DNA of 17,790 nucleotides from JAQBXX01 sp963925015 (GTDB lineage Bacteria > Pseudomonadota > Gammaproteobacteria > SURF-13). The stretch spans positions 1 to 17,790 of the forward strand of contig CAWUTX010000016.1 in NCBI GenBank assembly GCA_963925015.1, written 5' to 3'. The translations under genes were made by a program, and so were the position numbers. Within the stretch, counting starts at the first letter, position 1; each line of letters starts with the position of its first letter. Of this stretch, positions 6,682-14,720 are shown piece by piece. Below the pieces are notes generated by a model. That model was not told the origin of the DNA. It did not search any database and worked only from the letters and a program-made list of their open reading frames with translations.

Positions 6682-7728
6682 ATGCAGACCGCAACGAACC
6701 TCGCAATAAACTGGGTCGAACAGGGCTTGGTACCGGATTCGTTGATCCGCGCCGGTATCCGGCGTTTGCTCAAAGAACGGCTGGCCGAAATAGGCGCCGG
6801 AGATGCCGTTGCGGCAGCAGATATTTCCGCGGCTTTCGCGAATGCGTTGCGCGCAGCCCCGGTCGCGCTGGTTCCGGAAAAGGCCAACCAACAGCACTAC
6901 GAAGTGCCTGCAGCCTTTTTTGCTAGTGTATTAGGCCTTCACCGCAAATACAGCTCTTGCTGGTGGCCGGCAGGTGTAAGTACTCTTGACCAAGCGGAGG
7001 CTGCGTCGCTGGCGGCAACGTGTGAGCGCGCGGGATTGGCCGACGGACAGGACGTGCTGGAACTGGGCTGCGGGTGGGGCTCGTTGACGCTGTGGATGGC
7101 GAAGCACTATCCTGCCAGCCGCATCACTGCAGTGTCCAATTCGCGCTCGCAGCGGGCCCATATCGAGGGCGAGTTGGCACGGCACGGACTGAAGAATGTG
7201 AAGGTTGTCACGTGCGACATCAACGATTTCGACATATCCAGCCGATATGACCGCGTGGTCTCGGTTGAAATGTTCGAACATCTGCGCAACTGGCAGGAGG
7301 CGTTCCGGCGCGTCCGGCGCTGGCTCAGGATCGATGGGCGTTTTTTCATGCATGTCTTTGTCCATCGCTCGACGCCGTATGCCTTCGTCGCGCGTGACGA
7401 CAGCGACTGGATGAGCCGCTACTTTTTTTCAGGAGGCATGATGCCCAGCGACGATCTCGCGCTGCGCTTGCAGGATGATCTGCGCTGCGTGCAACAGTGG
7501 CGCTGGGACGGCACGCACTACGAACGCACCGCCAATGCCTGGCTGGCCAATATGGATGTGCGGCGTGCCGCAGTACAACTCATACTTGAACAAACCTACG
7601 GGCCTGCACAGATGCAAATGTGGTGGATGCGCTGGCGGGTGTTCTTCATGTCGTGCGCCGAGCTGTTTGGCTACGAAAACGGCCAGCAGTGGTGGGTCAG
7701 TCATTACCTATTCGAGCCGCGCGCGTGA
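6682..7728 (+). CDS. CFA-synthase-like SAM-dependent methyltransferase
   Basis: 348 aa from ATG 6682, chosen over TTG 6676 because AGGA lies about 9 bp upstream. The family's substrate-side motif QQHYEVPAAFF (~residues 69-79) is followed by SAM motif I, VLELGCGWGSLTLWMA (~125-140), then ITAVSNSRSQR and VSVEMFEHLRNW. It resembles the coclaurine N-methyltransferase/cyclopropane-fatty-acid-synthase superfamily but lacks the N-terminal domain of true CFA synthases, and it differs clearly from the second enzyme at 13270-14616. It probably methylates a lipid or another membrane substrate; the actual acceptor is unknown. First gene of the nine-gene plus-strand operon; its TGA overlaps the next start as GTGA. 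The gap from the regulator's intact-frame stop is about 185 bp and includes the tandem repeat. Confidence 0.9.
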   Translation: MQTATNLAINWVEQGLVPDSLIRAGIRRLLKERLAEIGAGDAVAAADISAAFANALRAAPVALVPEKANQQHYEVPAAFFASVLGLHRKYSSCWWPAGVSTLDQAEAASLAATCERAGLADGQDVLELGCGWGSLTLWMAKHYPASRITAVSNSRSQRAHIEGELARHGLKNVKVVTCDINDFDISSRYDRVVSVEMFEHLRNWQEAFRRVRRWLRIDGRFFMHVFVHRSTPYAFVARDDSDWMSRYFFSGGMMPSDDLALRLQDDLRCVQQWRWDGTHYERTANAWLANMDVRRAAVQLILEQTYGPAQMQMWWMRWRVFFMSCAELFGYENGQQWWVSHYLFEPRA

Positions 7729-8276
7729 ATGCTCTCGGCAAAAGCGGCATGTTCGCCAACTTTGCGCTTTTCCAGTTGGGCTGGTTCGCGTGTGTGCTTG
7801 GCGCCGCGCAGGGATATCCGTGGGCCGGCACCGCAGTAGCCGCCGCCATCGTGGCCTGGCATATAGGGTCAGCCGCGCGACCGATGGAGGAGTTCAACCT
7901 GGTCGTGCAGGTGGTGCTGATCGGCGCGGTGTGGGACAGTCTGCTGGTGATGCTGGGCTGGATTGCCTATCCCTCGGGCACGCTGTTCGTCGGCACCGCG
8001 CCGCACTGGATACTCGCCTTGTGGGCCCTGTTTGCGACGTCACTGAATGTCTCCATGCGCTGGCTCAAGGGGCGGTTGCTGGTGGCAGCGTTGCTGGGCG
8101 GGGTATGCGGACCGCTGTCGTACTGGGCAGCAGTGCGCCTGGGGGCGGTGGAGTTTGTACATCCGGCGCAGGTGATCGTCGCGCTAGCTGTGGGCTGGTC
8201 ACTAATCATGCCAGCGCTGATGCTGCTGTCGCAGCGTAACGACGGATTTAGTCCGCGCGGCGAGGGCGCATCGTGA
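7725..8276 (+). CDS. DUF2878-family integral membrane protein
   Basis: 183 aa from GTG 7725, which overlaps the preceding TGA (GTGA); ATG 7749 is an alternative. It is almost entirely hydrophobic, with about five or six membrane segments beginning FANFALFQLGWFACVLGAA, and conserved polar positions such as AARPMEEFNLVVQ and WDSLLVMLGWI between them. DUF2878 proteins have no known biochemical function. They are typically found in the same clusters as DUF1295, DUF1365 and CFA synthase genes, as here. Placement among lipid enzymes in the inner membrane suggests a structural or transport role, which is inference only. Confidence 0.85.
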   Translation: MNALGKSGMFANFALFQLGWFACVLGAAQGYPWAGTAVAAAIVAWHIGSAARPMEEFNLVVQVVLIGAVWDSLLVMLGWIAYPSGTLFVGTAPHWILALWALFATSLNVSMRWLKGRLLVAALLGGVCGPLSYWAAVRLGAVEFVHPAQVIVALAVGWSLIMPALMLLSQRNDGFSPRGEGAS

Positions 8277-9064
8277 GCGGCGCGCTGGCCAGCCGGCCCC
8301 TATTGCTCGCGGCGCTGTGCGGGCTGGTGGCGTTATTGGCATTGGTCTTCTGCACGTGGCTGGTGAGCTTTGCCAAACGCGATGTCAGTATTGTCGACAG
8401 CGTGTGGTCGGTGATGATTCTCCTGGCGGGCGTCGTGTATGCAGCGGTGCAGTTGGCGCCTACCGAGCGGATGTGGTGGGTGCTCGCGCTGTTGGCAGTG
8501 TGGGCAATACGTCTTGGGGGTTACATTACCTGGCGCAACTGGGGCGAAAGCGAAGATCACCGCTATCAGGCTATACGCGCGCGCAATCAGCCAAACTTCG
8601 AGTGGAAAAGTCTGTATCTGGTGTTCATACTGCAGGCGGTGCTGGCGTGGATCGTGTCCCTGGCCCTGCTCGCGGCCATCGGCAGCGAGCGAGCCTGGGG
8701 CTGGCTGGATACGCTCGGTGCTGTCGTGGTTGTTTTCGGTATCGTGTTTGAAGCGCTGGGCGACGCGCAGCTAGCGACATTCAAGGCGCGCCCGGAAAAC
8801 CGCGGGCAGGTGATGAACCGCGGCTTGTGGCGCTACACGCGTCACCCCAATTACTTCGGCGAATTCTGCGTGTGGTGGGGTTTTTATCTGATGGCGGTGT
8901 CCACCGGCGGTTGGTGGGCGATTCTTTCGCCGTTGCTGATGTCGGTATTGCTGATGAAGGTTTCGGGTGTGACACTGCTTGAAAAAGATATCGGCGAGCG
9001 CCGTCCGGCGTACCGTGACTACATCGCCAGTACCAACGCGTTTTTCCCAGGGATGCCGCGATGA
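8273..9064 (+). CDS. DUF1295-family membrane protein (steroid 5-alpha-reductase/ICMT-like fold)
   Basis: 263 aa from GTG 8273 (GTGA overlap with DUF2878); the stop overlaps the next ATG as ATGA. Multi-spanning membrane protein with the C-terminal signature MNRGLWRYTRHPNYFGEFCVWWGFYL (~residues 181-206) and PAYRDYIASTNAFFPGMP. That RHPNY block is shared by DUF1295, NnrU-like and isoprenylcysteine methyltransferase/steroid reductase-type enzymes, where it takes part in cofactor binding. A reductase acting on a lipid acyl chain, or a methyltransferase, is possible. I see no residue that settles which. Intact, full length. Confidence 0.88.
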   Translation: MSGALASRPLLLAALCGLVALLALVFCTWLVSFAKRDVSIVDSVWSVMILLAGVVYAAVQLAPTERMWWVLALLAVWAIRLGGYITWRNWGESEDHRYQAIRARNQPNFEWKSLYLVFILQAVLAWIVSLALLAAIGSERAWGWLDTLGAVVVVFGIVFEALGDAQLATFKARPENRGQVMNRGLWRYTRHPNYFGEFCVWWGFYLMAVSTGGWWAILSPLLMSVLLMKVSGVTLLEKDIGERRPAYRDYIASTNAFFPGMPR

Positions 9065-9708
9065 AAATGCAAATTCACCGCCGCATCGGGATCGCCTTCG
9101 GGGCGCTGCTTGCGCTTAGCAGTGCGAGCGCCCTTGCGAACACCAATAAATGGGAGTTTCAGGTGTTCCTGGACGATACCGCCATCGGCCACCATCACTT
9201 TGTGGTGAACGACACAGGCGCGGAACGTGAACTCACCACCGACGCACGTTTCGAAGTCAAGCTGCTTTTTATCAACGCCTATCGTTACATGCATGAGGCC
9301 AGCGAGCGCTGGCTCGGCAACTGTCTGGCCAGTCTCAACGCGCGCACCGACAATAACGGCAAACAAAGCGCAGTTCGGGCCGATCAGCAGGGCGAGCGCG
9401 TGAACATCGTTTCGCCGCGCGGGCGCGAGGCGCTGGAGGGCTGCATCATGAGCTTTGCCTACTGGAACCCGCAGATCCTGCGGCAGACGCGCCTGCTCAA
9501 TTCGCAAACCGGCCAGTACGAGGCGGTGACTATTGCTGCGCTGGGCGAGGAAAAAATTACCGTGCGCGGCCTGCCGGTGCAGGCCAGACGCTATCGCATC
9601 TCAGGGACCAAAAATCCGATTGATCTTTGGTATGGCACAGACAACAGTTGGCTCGCGCTGCAATCCATCCTCGAAAGCGGCCGGCGGCTGCGTTATCAGT
9701 TGAAATAG
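9061..9708 (+). CDS. Secreted DUF6134-like protein
   Basis: 215 aa. Residues 1-26 are a Sec signal peptide (basic start, hydrophobic core GIAFGALLALSSASALA, likely cut after ALA). The mature protein is soluble and beta-rich by pattern: WEFQVFLDDTAIGHHHF, RYMHEASERWLGNCLASLNA, VRGLPVQARRYRISG, IDLWYGTDNSWLALQS. The last two stretches and the overall layout fit DUF6134, related to DUF3108-type periplasmic proteins; the function is unknown. It is translationally coupled to DUF1295 (ATGA) and followed 2 bp later by the lipocalin, so a periplasmic pair handling a lipid product is plausible. That role is inference. Confidence 0.75.
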   Translation: MKMQIHRRIGIAFGALLALSSASALANTNKWEFQVFLDDTAIGHHHFVVNDTGAERELTTDARFEVKLLFINAYRYMHEASERWLGNCLASLNARTDNNGKQSAVRADQQGERVNIVSPRGREALEGCIMSFAYWNPQILRQTRLLNSQTGQYEAVTIAALGEEKITVRGLPVQARRYRISGTKNPIDLWYGTDNSWLALQSILESGRRLRYQLK

Positions 9709-9710
9709 CA

Positions 9711-10241
9711 ATGATTAAGAACCAATTAGTTAGATCATCCCTGCTGGCGGCAGTGCTAGCCCTCGGCGCCTGCCAGAGTGCACCGCTGGCGACGGTGCCG
9801 AAGGTTGATCTGAAACGCTATATGGGCGACTGGTACGTGATCGCCAATATTCCCACGTTTATCGAGAAAGGCGCGCACAACGCAATCGAGTCGTACCGGC
9901 TCGACGCCGACGACACCATAGCGGTCACGTTCACCTTTCGCGACGGTGCGTTCGACGGCAGGGAGAAGCGCTACACACCGCGCGGCTTTGTGCGCGATAC
10001 CAACAGTAACGCGCTGTGGGGCATGCAATTCATCTGGCCGATCAAAGCCGACTTTCGCATTACCTATCTGGCCGATGATTACAGCCAGACCATTATCAGC
10101 CGCCAGCAACGCGACTATGTGTGGATCATGGCGCGCACGCCTACCATTCCCGAAGCGGACTATCAGTGGCTGCTGAAGATTGTTCAAACCCAGGGCTACG
10201 ATGTGCGTCAGGTGCAAAAGGTACCGCAGCAATGGAAGTGA
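9711..10241 (+). CDS. blc: Blc-type lipocalin lipoprotein (lipid-operon copy)
   Basis: 176 aa from ATG 9711, two bases after the previous stop. Lipoprotein signal with lipobox LGAC, Cys21 lipidated, Gln following, consistent with outer-membrane delivery. Lipocalin motif KRYMGDWYVIANIPTFIEKG (~residues 34-53) and Blc-like tail DYVWIMART; strand segments SRQQRDYVW. It is clearly diverged from the copy at 2192-2743, so not a recent duplication. Its 3' end overlaps the desaturase start by 10 bp. In this setting it is a good candidate for carrying the modified fatty acid or lysolipid made by the operon, by analogy with E. coli Blc binding of fatty acids and lysophospholipids. Confidence 0.9.
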   Translation: MIKNQLVRSSLLAAVLALGACQSAPLATVPKVDLKRYMGDWYVIANIPTFIEKGAHNAIESYRLDADDTIAVTFTFRDGAFDGREKRYTPRGFVRDTNSNALWGMQFIWPIKADFRITYLADDYSQTIISRQQRDYVWIMARTPTIPEADYQWLLKIVQTQGYDVRQVQKVPQQWK

Positions 10242-11200
10242 ACGCCCCCGCCACGCGCAAGACCAGCCGCTGGGCCGGCATACTGAGCTGGTTCGACAAC
10301 GAGCGCGCCCTGGCGGGCACGCCTGCTGCCGAAGGCGCGCGCCGCATCGACTGGCCACGCCTGCTGCCGTTTGTGGCGATGCACCTGGGCTGCCTGGGCG
10401 TGATCTGGGTGGGCGTGAGCTCTGCCGCAGTGATGGTGGCGGCGGCACTGTACGCGATACGCATGTTCGCAGTCACCGGCTTTTACCATCGCTATTTTTC
10501 ACATTGTGCGTTTCATACTTCGCGCGCCGCGCAGTTCGTGTTTGCCGTGCTGGGCGCCACCGCCTTTCAGCGTGGTCCTTTGTGGTGGGCGGCGCAGCAC
10601 CGGCATCATCACACACACTCCGATCAAGCGGCTGATGCGCATTCCGCGCAGCAACACGGTTTTTTCTGGAGTCACATGGGCTGGTTCATGGCGCGCGAGA
10701 ATTTCGCCACGCGCCGCGAGCTGATCGAAAATCTTTGGCGCTTTCCGGAGCTGCGCTTTCTGGATCGCTTCGATGGGTTGGTGCCGCTGGCGCTGGGGCT
10801 TATGCTGTATGGCGGGGGTGAGGCGCTGGCGTTGTTTGCGCCCGGGCTGGAAACCAGCGGGCTGCAGCTCGTGGTGTGGGGTTTTTGCATTTCCACCGTG
10901 GCGCTGTATCACGCCACCTTCACCATCAACTCGCTGGCGCATGGTTATGGCCGCCGGCGCTACGCCACCCGTGATGATTCGCGCAACAACGTATGGCTGG
11001 CGCTGTTGACTTTTGGCGAGGGCTGGCACAACAACCATCATCATTTTCCCGGTGCGGCACGCCAGGGGTTCTATTGGTGGGAAATCGATATGACTTACTA
11101 CGGCCTCAGGGCGCTGGCAGCTTTCGGCATCATCTGGGATCTCAAGGAAGTGCCCGCAGCGATGCTGAAAGCGCGTCGCCACGCCGTGAACGAATCATGA
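10232..11200 (+). CDS. Membrane fatty acid desaturase (delta-9/SCD type)
   Basis: 322 aa from ATG 10232, inside the end of the lipocalin gene; longer upstream readings only cover lipocalin sequence. Three histidine boxes of the di-iron desaturase family are present: HRYFSH (~86-91), QHRHHHTHSD (~122-131) and HNNHHHFP (~266-273), with hydrophobic segments between them. These enzymes insert a double bond in acyl-CoA or phospholipid acyl chains using O2 and reduced electron carriers. No fused cytochrome b5 domain. The product would be an unsaturated chain, which is exactly the substrate needed by the CFA-type methyltransferases of the operon. The stop overlaps the next start as ATGA. Regioselectivity cannot be read from sequence. 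Confidence 0.92.
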   Translation: MEVNAPATRKTSRWAGILSWFDNERALAGTPAAEGARRIDWPRLLPFVAMHLGCLGVIWVGVSSAAVMVAAALYAIRMFAVTGFYHRYFSHCAFHTSRAAQFVFAVLGATAFQRGPLWWAAQHRHHHTHSDQAADAHSAQQHGFFWSHMGWFMARENFATRRELIENLWRFPELRFLDRFDGLVPLALGLMLYGGGEALALFAPGLETSGLQLVVWGFCISTVALYHATFTINSLAHGYGRRRYATRDDSRNNVWLALLTFGEGWHNNHHHFPGAARQGFYWWEIDMTYYGLRALAAFGIIWDLKEVPAAMLKARRHAVNES

Positions 11201-12441
11201 AAATCGCCATCATCGGCAGCGGCATCGCGGGCAATATCATCGCGCATCATCTGCATCGTGCGCATGACATCACGGTGTTTGAAAGCGCCGGACATGTGGG
11301 CGGGCACACGCACACGCATGCGGTCGAACTGAACGCCGAGCGCCATCAGATCGATACTGGCTTCATCGTCTTCAACGACTGGACTTACCCCCATTTCATT
11401 TCGCTGTTGCATGAACTCGGCGTCGAGTCGCAGCCGTCGGCAATGAGCTTCAGCGTGCGCCATGAAAGAACCGGGCTCGAGTACAACGGCACGTCGCTCA
11501 ACAGCCTGTTTGCGCAACGCCTGAACGTGCTGCGGCCGTCGTTTCACCGCATGCTTCGCGACATCCTGCGCTTTAATCGATGCGCGCCGCAAATACTTTA
11601 TTTAAAAGAACAATTTTCTCTGGGCGACTATTTGGCGCGCGAACGCTACTCGCGCCCGTTCATTGACAACTACCTGATTCCCATGGGCGCCGCGATATGG
11701 TCGACGAAGCCGGCGCGCATGCTGTCGTTTCCCGCGCAATTTTTTGTGCGCTTTTTTCACAACCACGGCATGTTGTCCGTGGATCAGCGCCCGCAGTGGC
11801 GCGCGATACGCGGCGGCTCAGCGCGTTATGTCGAAAAGCTCATCGCGCCCTTCAAAAACCGCATTCGTCTGAATAAGCCGGTCGAAAGGGTGCGCCGCAT
11901 GCCCGACCGCGTGATGGTCAAGGCGGGCGACGCCGAACCCGAGCGGTTCGACTACGTGTTTCTGGCGTGCCACTCGGATCAGGCACTGCATATGCTGGCT
12001 GACCCCAGCGCGCTGGAGCGAAAAGTGATAGGTGCCATCACCTATCAGCCAAACGAGGCCGTGCTGCACACCGACACCGCACTGCTGCCGCGTAAAAGGC
12101 GGGCGTGGGCGGCGTGGAACTACCACGTGGGGGCGGGGGGGAACGCGGCCACGCTCACCTACAACATGAACATTTTGCAGAACCTCAGGTCGCGCCACAC
12201 TTTCTGCGTCACGCTCAACCGCACTGCCGATATCGCGCCTGAAAAGATCATCAAGCGCCTAAACTATGATCACCCGCTCTACACGCCCGCGGGCGTAGCT
12301 GCTCAGCAGCGCCAGCATGAAGTCAACGGCGCAAATCGCACTTTCTACTGCGGCGCCTACTGGCGCTACGGCTTTCACGAAGACGGTGTGGTCAGCGCCC
12401 TTGACGCCTTAAAACATTTTGCACACGCCACCCATGCATAG
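11197..12441 (+). CDS. FAD-dependent amine-oxidase-like protein (COG2907)
   Basis: 414 aa from ATG 11197 (ATGA overlap with the desaturase; a longer frame upstream only reads through desaturase sequence). Rossmann FAD motif IAIIGSGIAGNIIAHHL at the start, then VFESAGHVGGHTHTHAV, and IDTGFIVFNDWTYPHF, the signature of the COG2907 group. C-terminal FAD-contact region FYCGAYWRYGFHEDGVVSAL. This group is regularly paired with DUF1365 and CFA synthase. By analogy with flavin-dependent lipid dehydrogenases and the furan-fatty-acid enzymes of Rhodobacter it may oxidise a methylated or unsaturated acyl chain. Substrate not demonstrated here. Confidence 0.9.
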   Translation: MKIAIIGSGIAGNIIAHHLHRAHDITVFESAGHVGGHTHTHAVELNAERHQIDTGFIVFNDWTYPHFISLLHELGVESQPSAMSFSVRHERTGLEYNGTSLNSLFAQRLNVLRPSFHRMLRDILRFNRCAPQILYLKEQFSLGDYLARERYSRPFIDNYLIPMGAAIWSTKPARMLSFPAQFFVRFFHNHGMLSVDQRPQWRAIRGGSARYVEKLIAPFKNRIRLNKPVERVRRMPDRVMVKAGDAEPERFDYVFLACHSDQALHMLADPSALERKVIGAITYQPNEAVLHTDTALLPRKRRAWAAWNYHVGAGGNAATLTYNMNILQNLRSRHTFCVTLNRTADIAPEKIIKRLNYDHPLYTPAGVAAQQRQHEVNGANRTFYCGAYWRYGFHEDGVVSALDALKHFAHATHA

Positions 12442-13273
12442 CGCCATTTATCACGGGTGGCTTAGGCACCGGCGCTTTGCGCCGCGCCTGCACGACTTCC
12501 GCTACCCACTGTTTTTTTTATATCTTGATCTGGCGGAACTCGACGCGGTGTTCCGTGGGCGCTGGCTCTGGTCCACCAAGCGCATGGCCCTTGCGCGCTT
12601 TGACCGCGCCGATCATCTGGGCCATCCTGCAGTGTCCCTGGATCAGGCCGTGCGCGATCTGGTGGAGCAGCAGACCGGCCGGCGGCCGCCGGGGCCCATT
12701 CGGCTGCTGACGCACCTGCGTTATTTGGGACACGTGTTCAACCCAGTGAGTTTTTACTATTGCTTCGATGAGGCGGGTTTCAACGTCGCTTGCATGGTGG
12801 CCGAGGTCAACAACACGCCGTGGGGCGAGCAGCACTGCTACGTGCTGAACCAGCCCACCCAGTCCGTAGCAGGAAAGCACCAACGCTATCGCAGCGATAA
12901 GGTGTTTCATGTATCGCCTTTCATGCCGATGGACCTTGAGTACGGATGGGCGTTTTCTACCCCTAACGAGCGGCTATATGTGCATATGGCTTTGCAGGGC
13001 TGCACGCAAAAGACAAACCCGCCAGTGGAAAAAATATTCGACGCCACCCTGCAACTGGATCGCGCGCCCATCACCGGCGCGCAACTTGCCTCAATGCTGA
13101 TGCGCTTTCCGTTCATGACCTTGCAGGTCGTTATCGCCATTCATTGGCAGGCGCTGAAGTTGTGGATAAAGCGGGTACCGGTGCACACCCATCCAGCCAA
13201 ACGGCCGGCGCTGCGACCTGATGCCATGCCGCCGGCTACTGACAAAGGCGCCCCTGCGGCGAAACAAGCATGA
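12434..13273 (+). CDS. DUF1365-family protein
   Basis: 279 aa from ATG 12434, overlapping the end of the FAD gene by 8 bp (TTG 12419 is less likely). Conserved features are visible: the start SAIYHGWLRHRRFAPRLHDF, LTHLRYLGHVFNPVSFYYCF (~residues 95-114), the acidic VAEVNNTPWGEQHCYVL, and HVSPFMPMDLEYGW. DUF1365 has no assigned activity; it occurs almost always between a COG2907 FAD protein and a CFA synthase, so the three are probably one functional unit. No signal peptide. The stop overlaps the CFA synthase start as ATGA. Intact and full length. Confidence 0.9.
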   Translation: MHSAIYHGWLRHRRFAPRLHDFRYPLFFLYLDLAELDAVFRGRWLWSTKRMALARFDRADHLGHPAVSLDQAVRDLVEQQTGRRPPGPIRLLTHLRYLGHVFNPVSFYYCFDEAGFNVACMVAEVNNTPWGEQHCYVLNQPTQSVAGKHQRYRSDKVFHVSPFMPMDLEYGWAFSTPNERLYVHMALQGCTQKTNPPVEKIFDATLQLDRAPITGAQLASMLMRFPFMTLQVVIAIHWQALKLWIKRVPVHTHPAKRPALRPDAMPPATDKGAPAAKQA

Positions 13274-14616
13274 AAACGACCATTAATACGATCCAAACGC
13301 AGCGCGAAATCACTATACCCTTTACACCTAAGCCACACTTTCTGGATAGCGTTGCCAAACGGGCCGTGCATCGCCGGCTCGCGGGCCTGGCCCACGGCGC
13401 CATCGCGGTAAGGGATGGGTCAAGTATTCAACACTACGGTAAACCAACGGCAAGCTGCCCGTTGAGCGTGACGCTGCGCGTGCATGATCCACGCTTCTAT
13501 AGCGAAGTGGCCTTCGGCGGCTCGATCGGCGCCGGCGAAGCTTACATGCAAGGCTATTGGAGCGTGGATAACCTGACGGCATTGCTGCGGATTCTGCTGC
13601 AGAATCGCGAGGTTCTCGACGGCATGGAAACGGGGCTTGCCCGCTACGCAGCGCCGCTGCAAAAAGCCCTGCACTGGATGGCACGCAATACCCGCGACGG
13701 CAGCCGTCGCAATATCCAGGCGCATTACGATCTGGGAAACGATTTTTTCCAACTCTTTCTCGATCCCACCCTGATGTATTCGAGCGCGATTTTCGAGCAC
13801 CCCAATATGACCCTCGAAGAAGCTTCGACGGCCAAGCTGGAGCGAATTTGCCGCAAGCTCGACCTGAAGCCGCACCACAGGGTGATCGAAATAGGCACAG
13901 GCTGGGGCGGCTTTGCGCTGCATGCGGCACATCATTACGGTTGTCATGTGACCACCACCACGATTTCACGCCAACAGTACGAACTGGCGAGTGCGCGCAT
14001 CGCGGCGGCCGGTCTGACGGATCGTATCGAGCTGCTGCTGACGGACTACCGTGACCTCGCCGGGCAATATGACAGGCTGGTTTCCATCGAAATGATCGAG
14101 GCGGTTGGGCATCAGTTCTACGATGCTTACTTCCGCAAATGCAACGAGCTTCTCAGGCCCGAAGGGGCCATGCTGCTGCAGGCGATCACCATCGCCGACC
14201 AGCGCTACGAAGCCGCGAAGCGATCCGTCGATTTTATCCAGCGGTATATTTTTCCGGGCAGTTGCATTCCATCCGTGACGGCCATGAGCGATGCGGTGAC
14301 ACGTGTATCCGACATGCGCCTGTTTCACCTGGAGGACATCGGCCCGCATTACGCAGCCACGCTCAAGCTATGGCACGAAAACTTTAATGGCAATCTGGAT
14401 CGGGTGCGCGCACTCGGGTACCCGGAAACCTTCATCCGCATGTGGGCGTTCTACTTTTGTTATTGTGAAGCCGGGTTCATTGAGCGCGTGATCGGCGACG
14501 TACAGATGCTGCTCGTCAAACCTCTGGCTCGACTTGAGCCTCTGGTTGCACCGCTTCCGACATCGGCGCACCCTCAAAAGGGTGTCAGGTCGCGCGCCCT
14601 GATCCGTTTGATTTAG
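13270..14616 (+). CDS. cfa: Cyclopropane-fatty-acid synthase family methyltransferase
   Basis: 448 aa, longer than E. coli Cfa (382 aa) at the N-terminus. N-terminal lipid-binding region FYSEVAFGGSIGAGEAYMQGYW (~residues 77-98), then NIQAHYDLGNDFFQLFLD (~147-164), SAM motif I VIEIGTGWGGFALHAA (~205-220), IEMIEAVGHQFYDAYF, the catalytic-region motif QRYIFPGSCIPS, and FYFCYCEAGF near the end. All the usual Cfa blocks are present. Transfers a methylene or methyl group from SAM to cis double bonds of phospholipid acyl chains. Whether the product is a cyclopropane or a methyl-branched chain cannot be told from sequence. Last gene of the operon; faces the minus-strand GNAT gene 104 bp away with no convincing terminator hairpin seen between. 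Confidence 0.93.
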   Translation: MKTTINTIQTQREITIPFTPKPHFLDSVAKRAVHRRLAGLAHGAIAVRDGSSIQHYGKPTASCPLSVTLRVHDPRFYSEVAFGGSIGAGEAYMQGYWSVDNLTALLRILLQNREVLDGMETGLARYAAPLQKALHWMARNTRDGSRRNIQAHYDLGNDFFQLFLDPTLMYSSAIFEHPNMTLEEASTAKLERICRKLDLKPHHRVIEIGTGWGGFALHAAHHYGCHVTTTTISRQQYELASARIAAAGLTDRIELLLTDYRDLAGQYDRLVSIEMIEAVGHQFYDAYFRKCNELLRPEGAMLLQAITIADQRYEAAKRSVDFIQRYIFPGSCIPSVTAMSDAVTRVSDMRLFHLEDIGPHYAATLKLWHENFNGNLDRVRALGYPETFIRMWAFYFCYCEAGFIERVIGDVQMLLVKPLARLEPLVAPLPTSAHPQKGVRSRALIRLI

Positions 14617-14720
14617 TTTACGTCAGTGGAATGCAGCCTAGGGCGCATGCCGGCAGTAGGCCGCGCAGGCGAAGCGCCGCGTCAAGTGCTGCGTCGACTG
14701 CCACGTGACGCGAAACTCCA

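Noticed and set aside
6583..6897. Minus-strand reading frame rich in Cys, Val and Leu across the tandem repeat
   Set aside because: It is antisense to the methyltransferase and its unusual composition comes from the 8-bp repeat; no family pattern.
10993..11196. N-terminal extension of the FAD protein
   Set aside because: It overlaps the desaturase C-terminus containing the HNNHH box in another frame; the Rossmann motif begins right after ATG 11197.
14617..14720. Terminator between the convergent cfa and GNAT genes
   Set aside because: GC-rich but no clear stem followed by a T-run on either strand.
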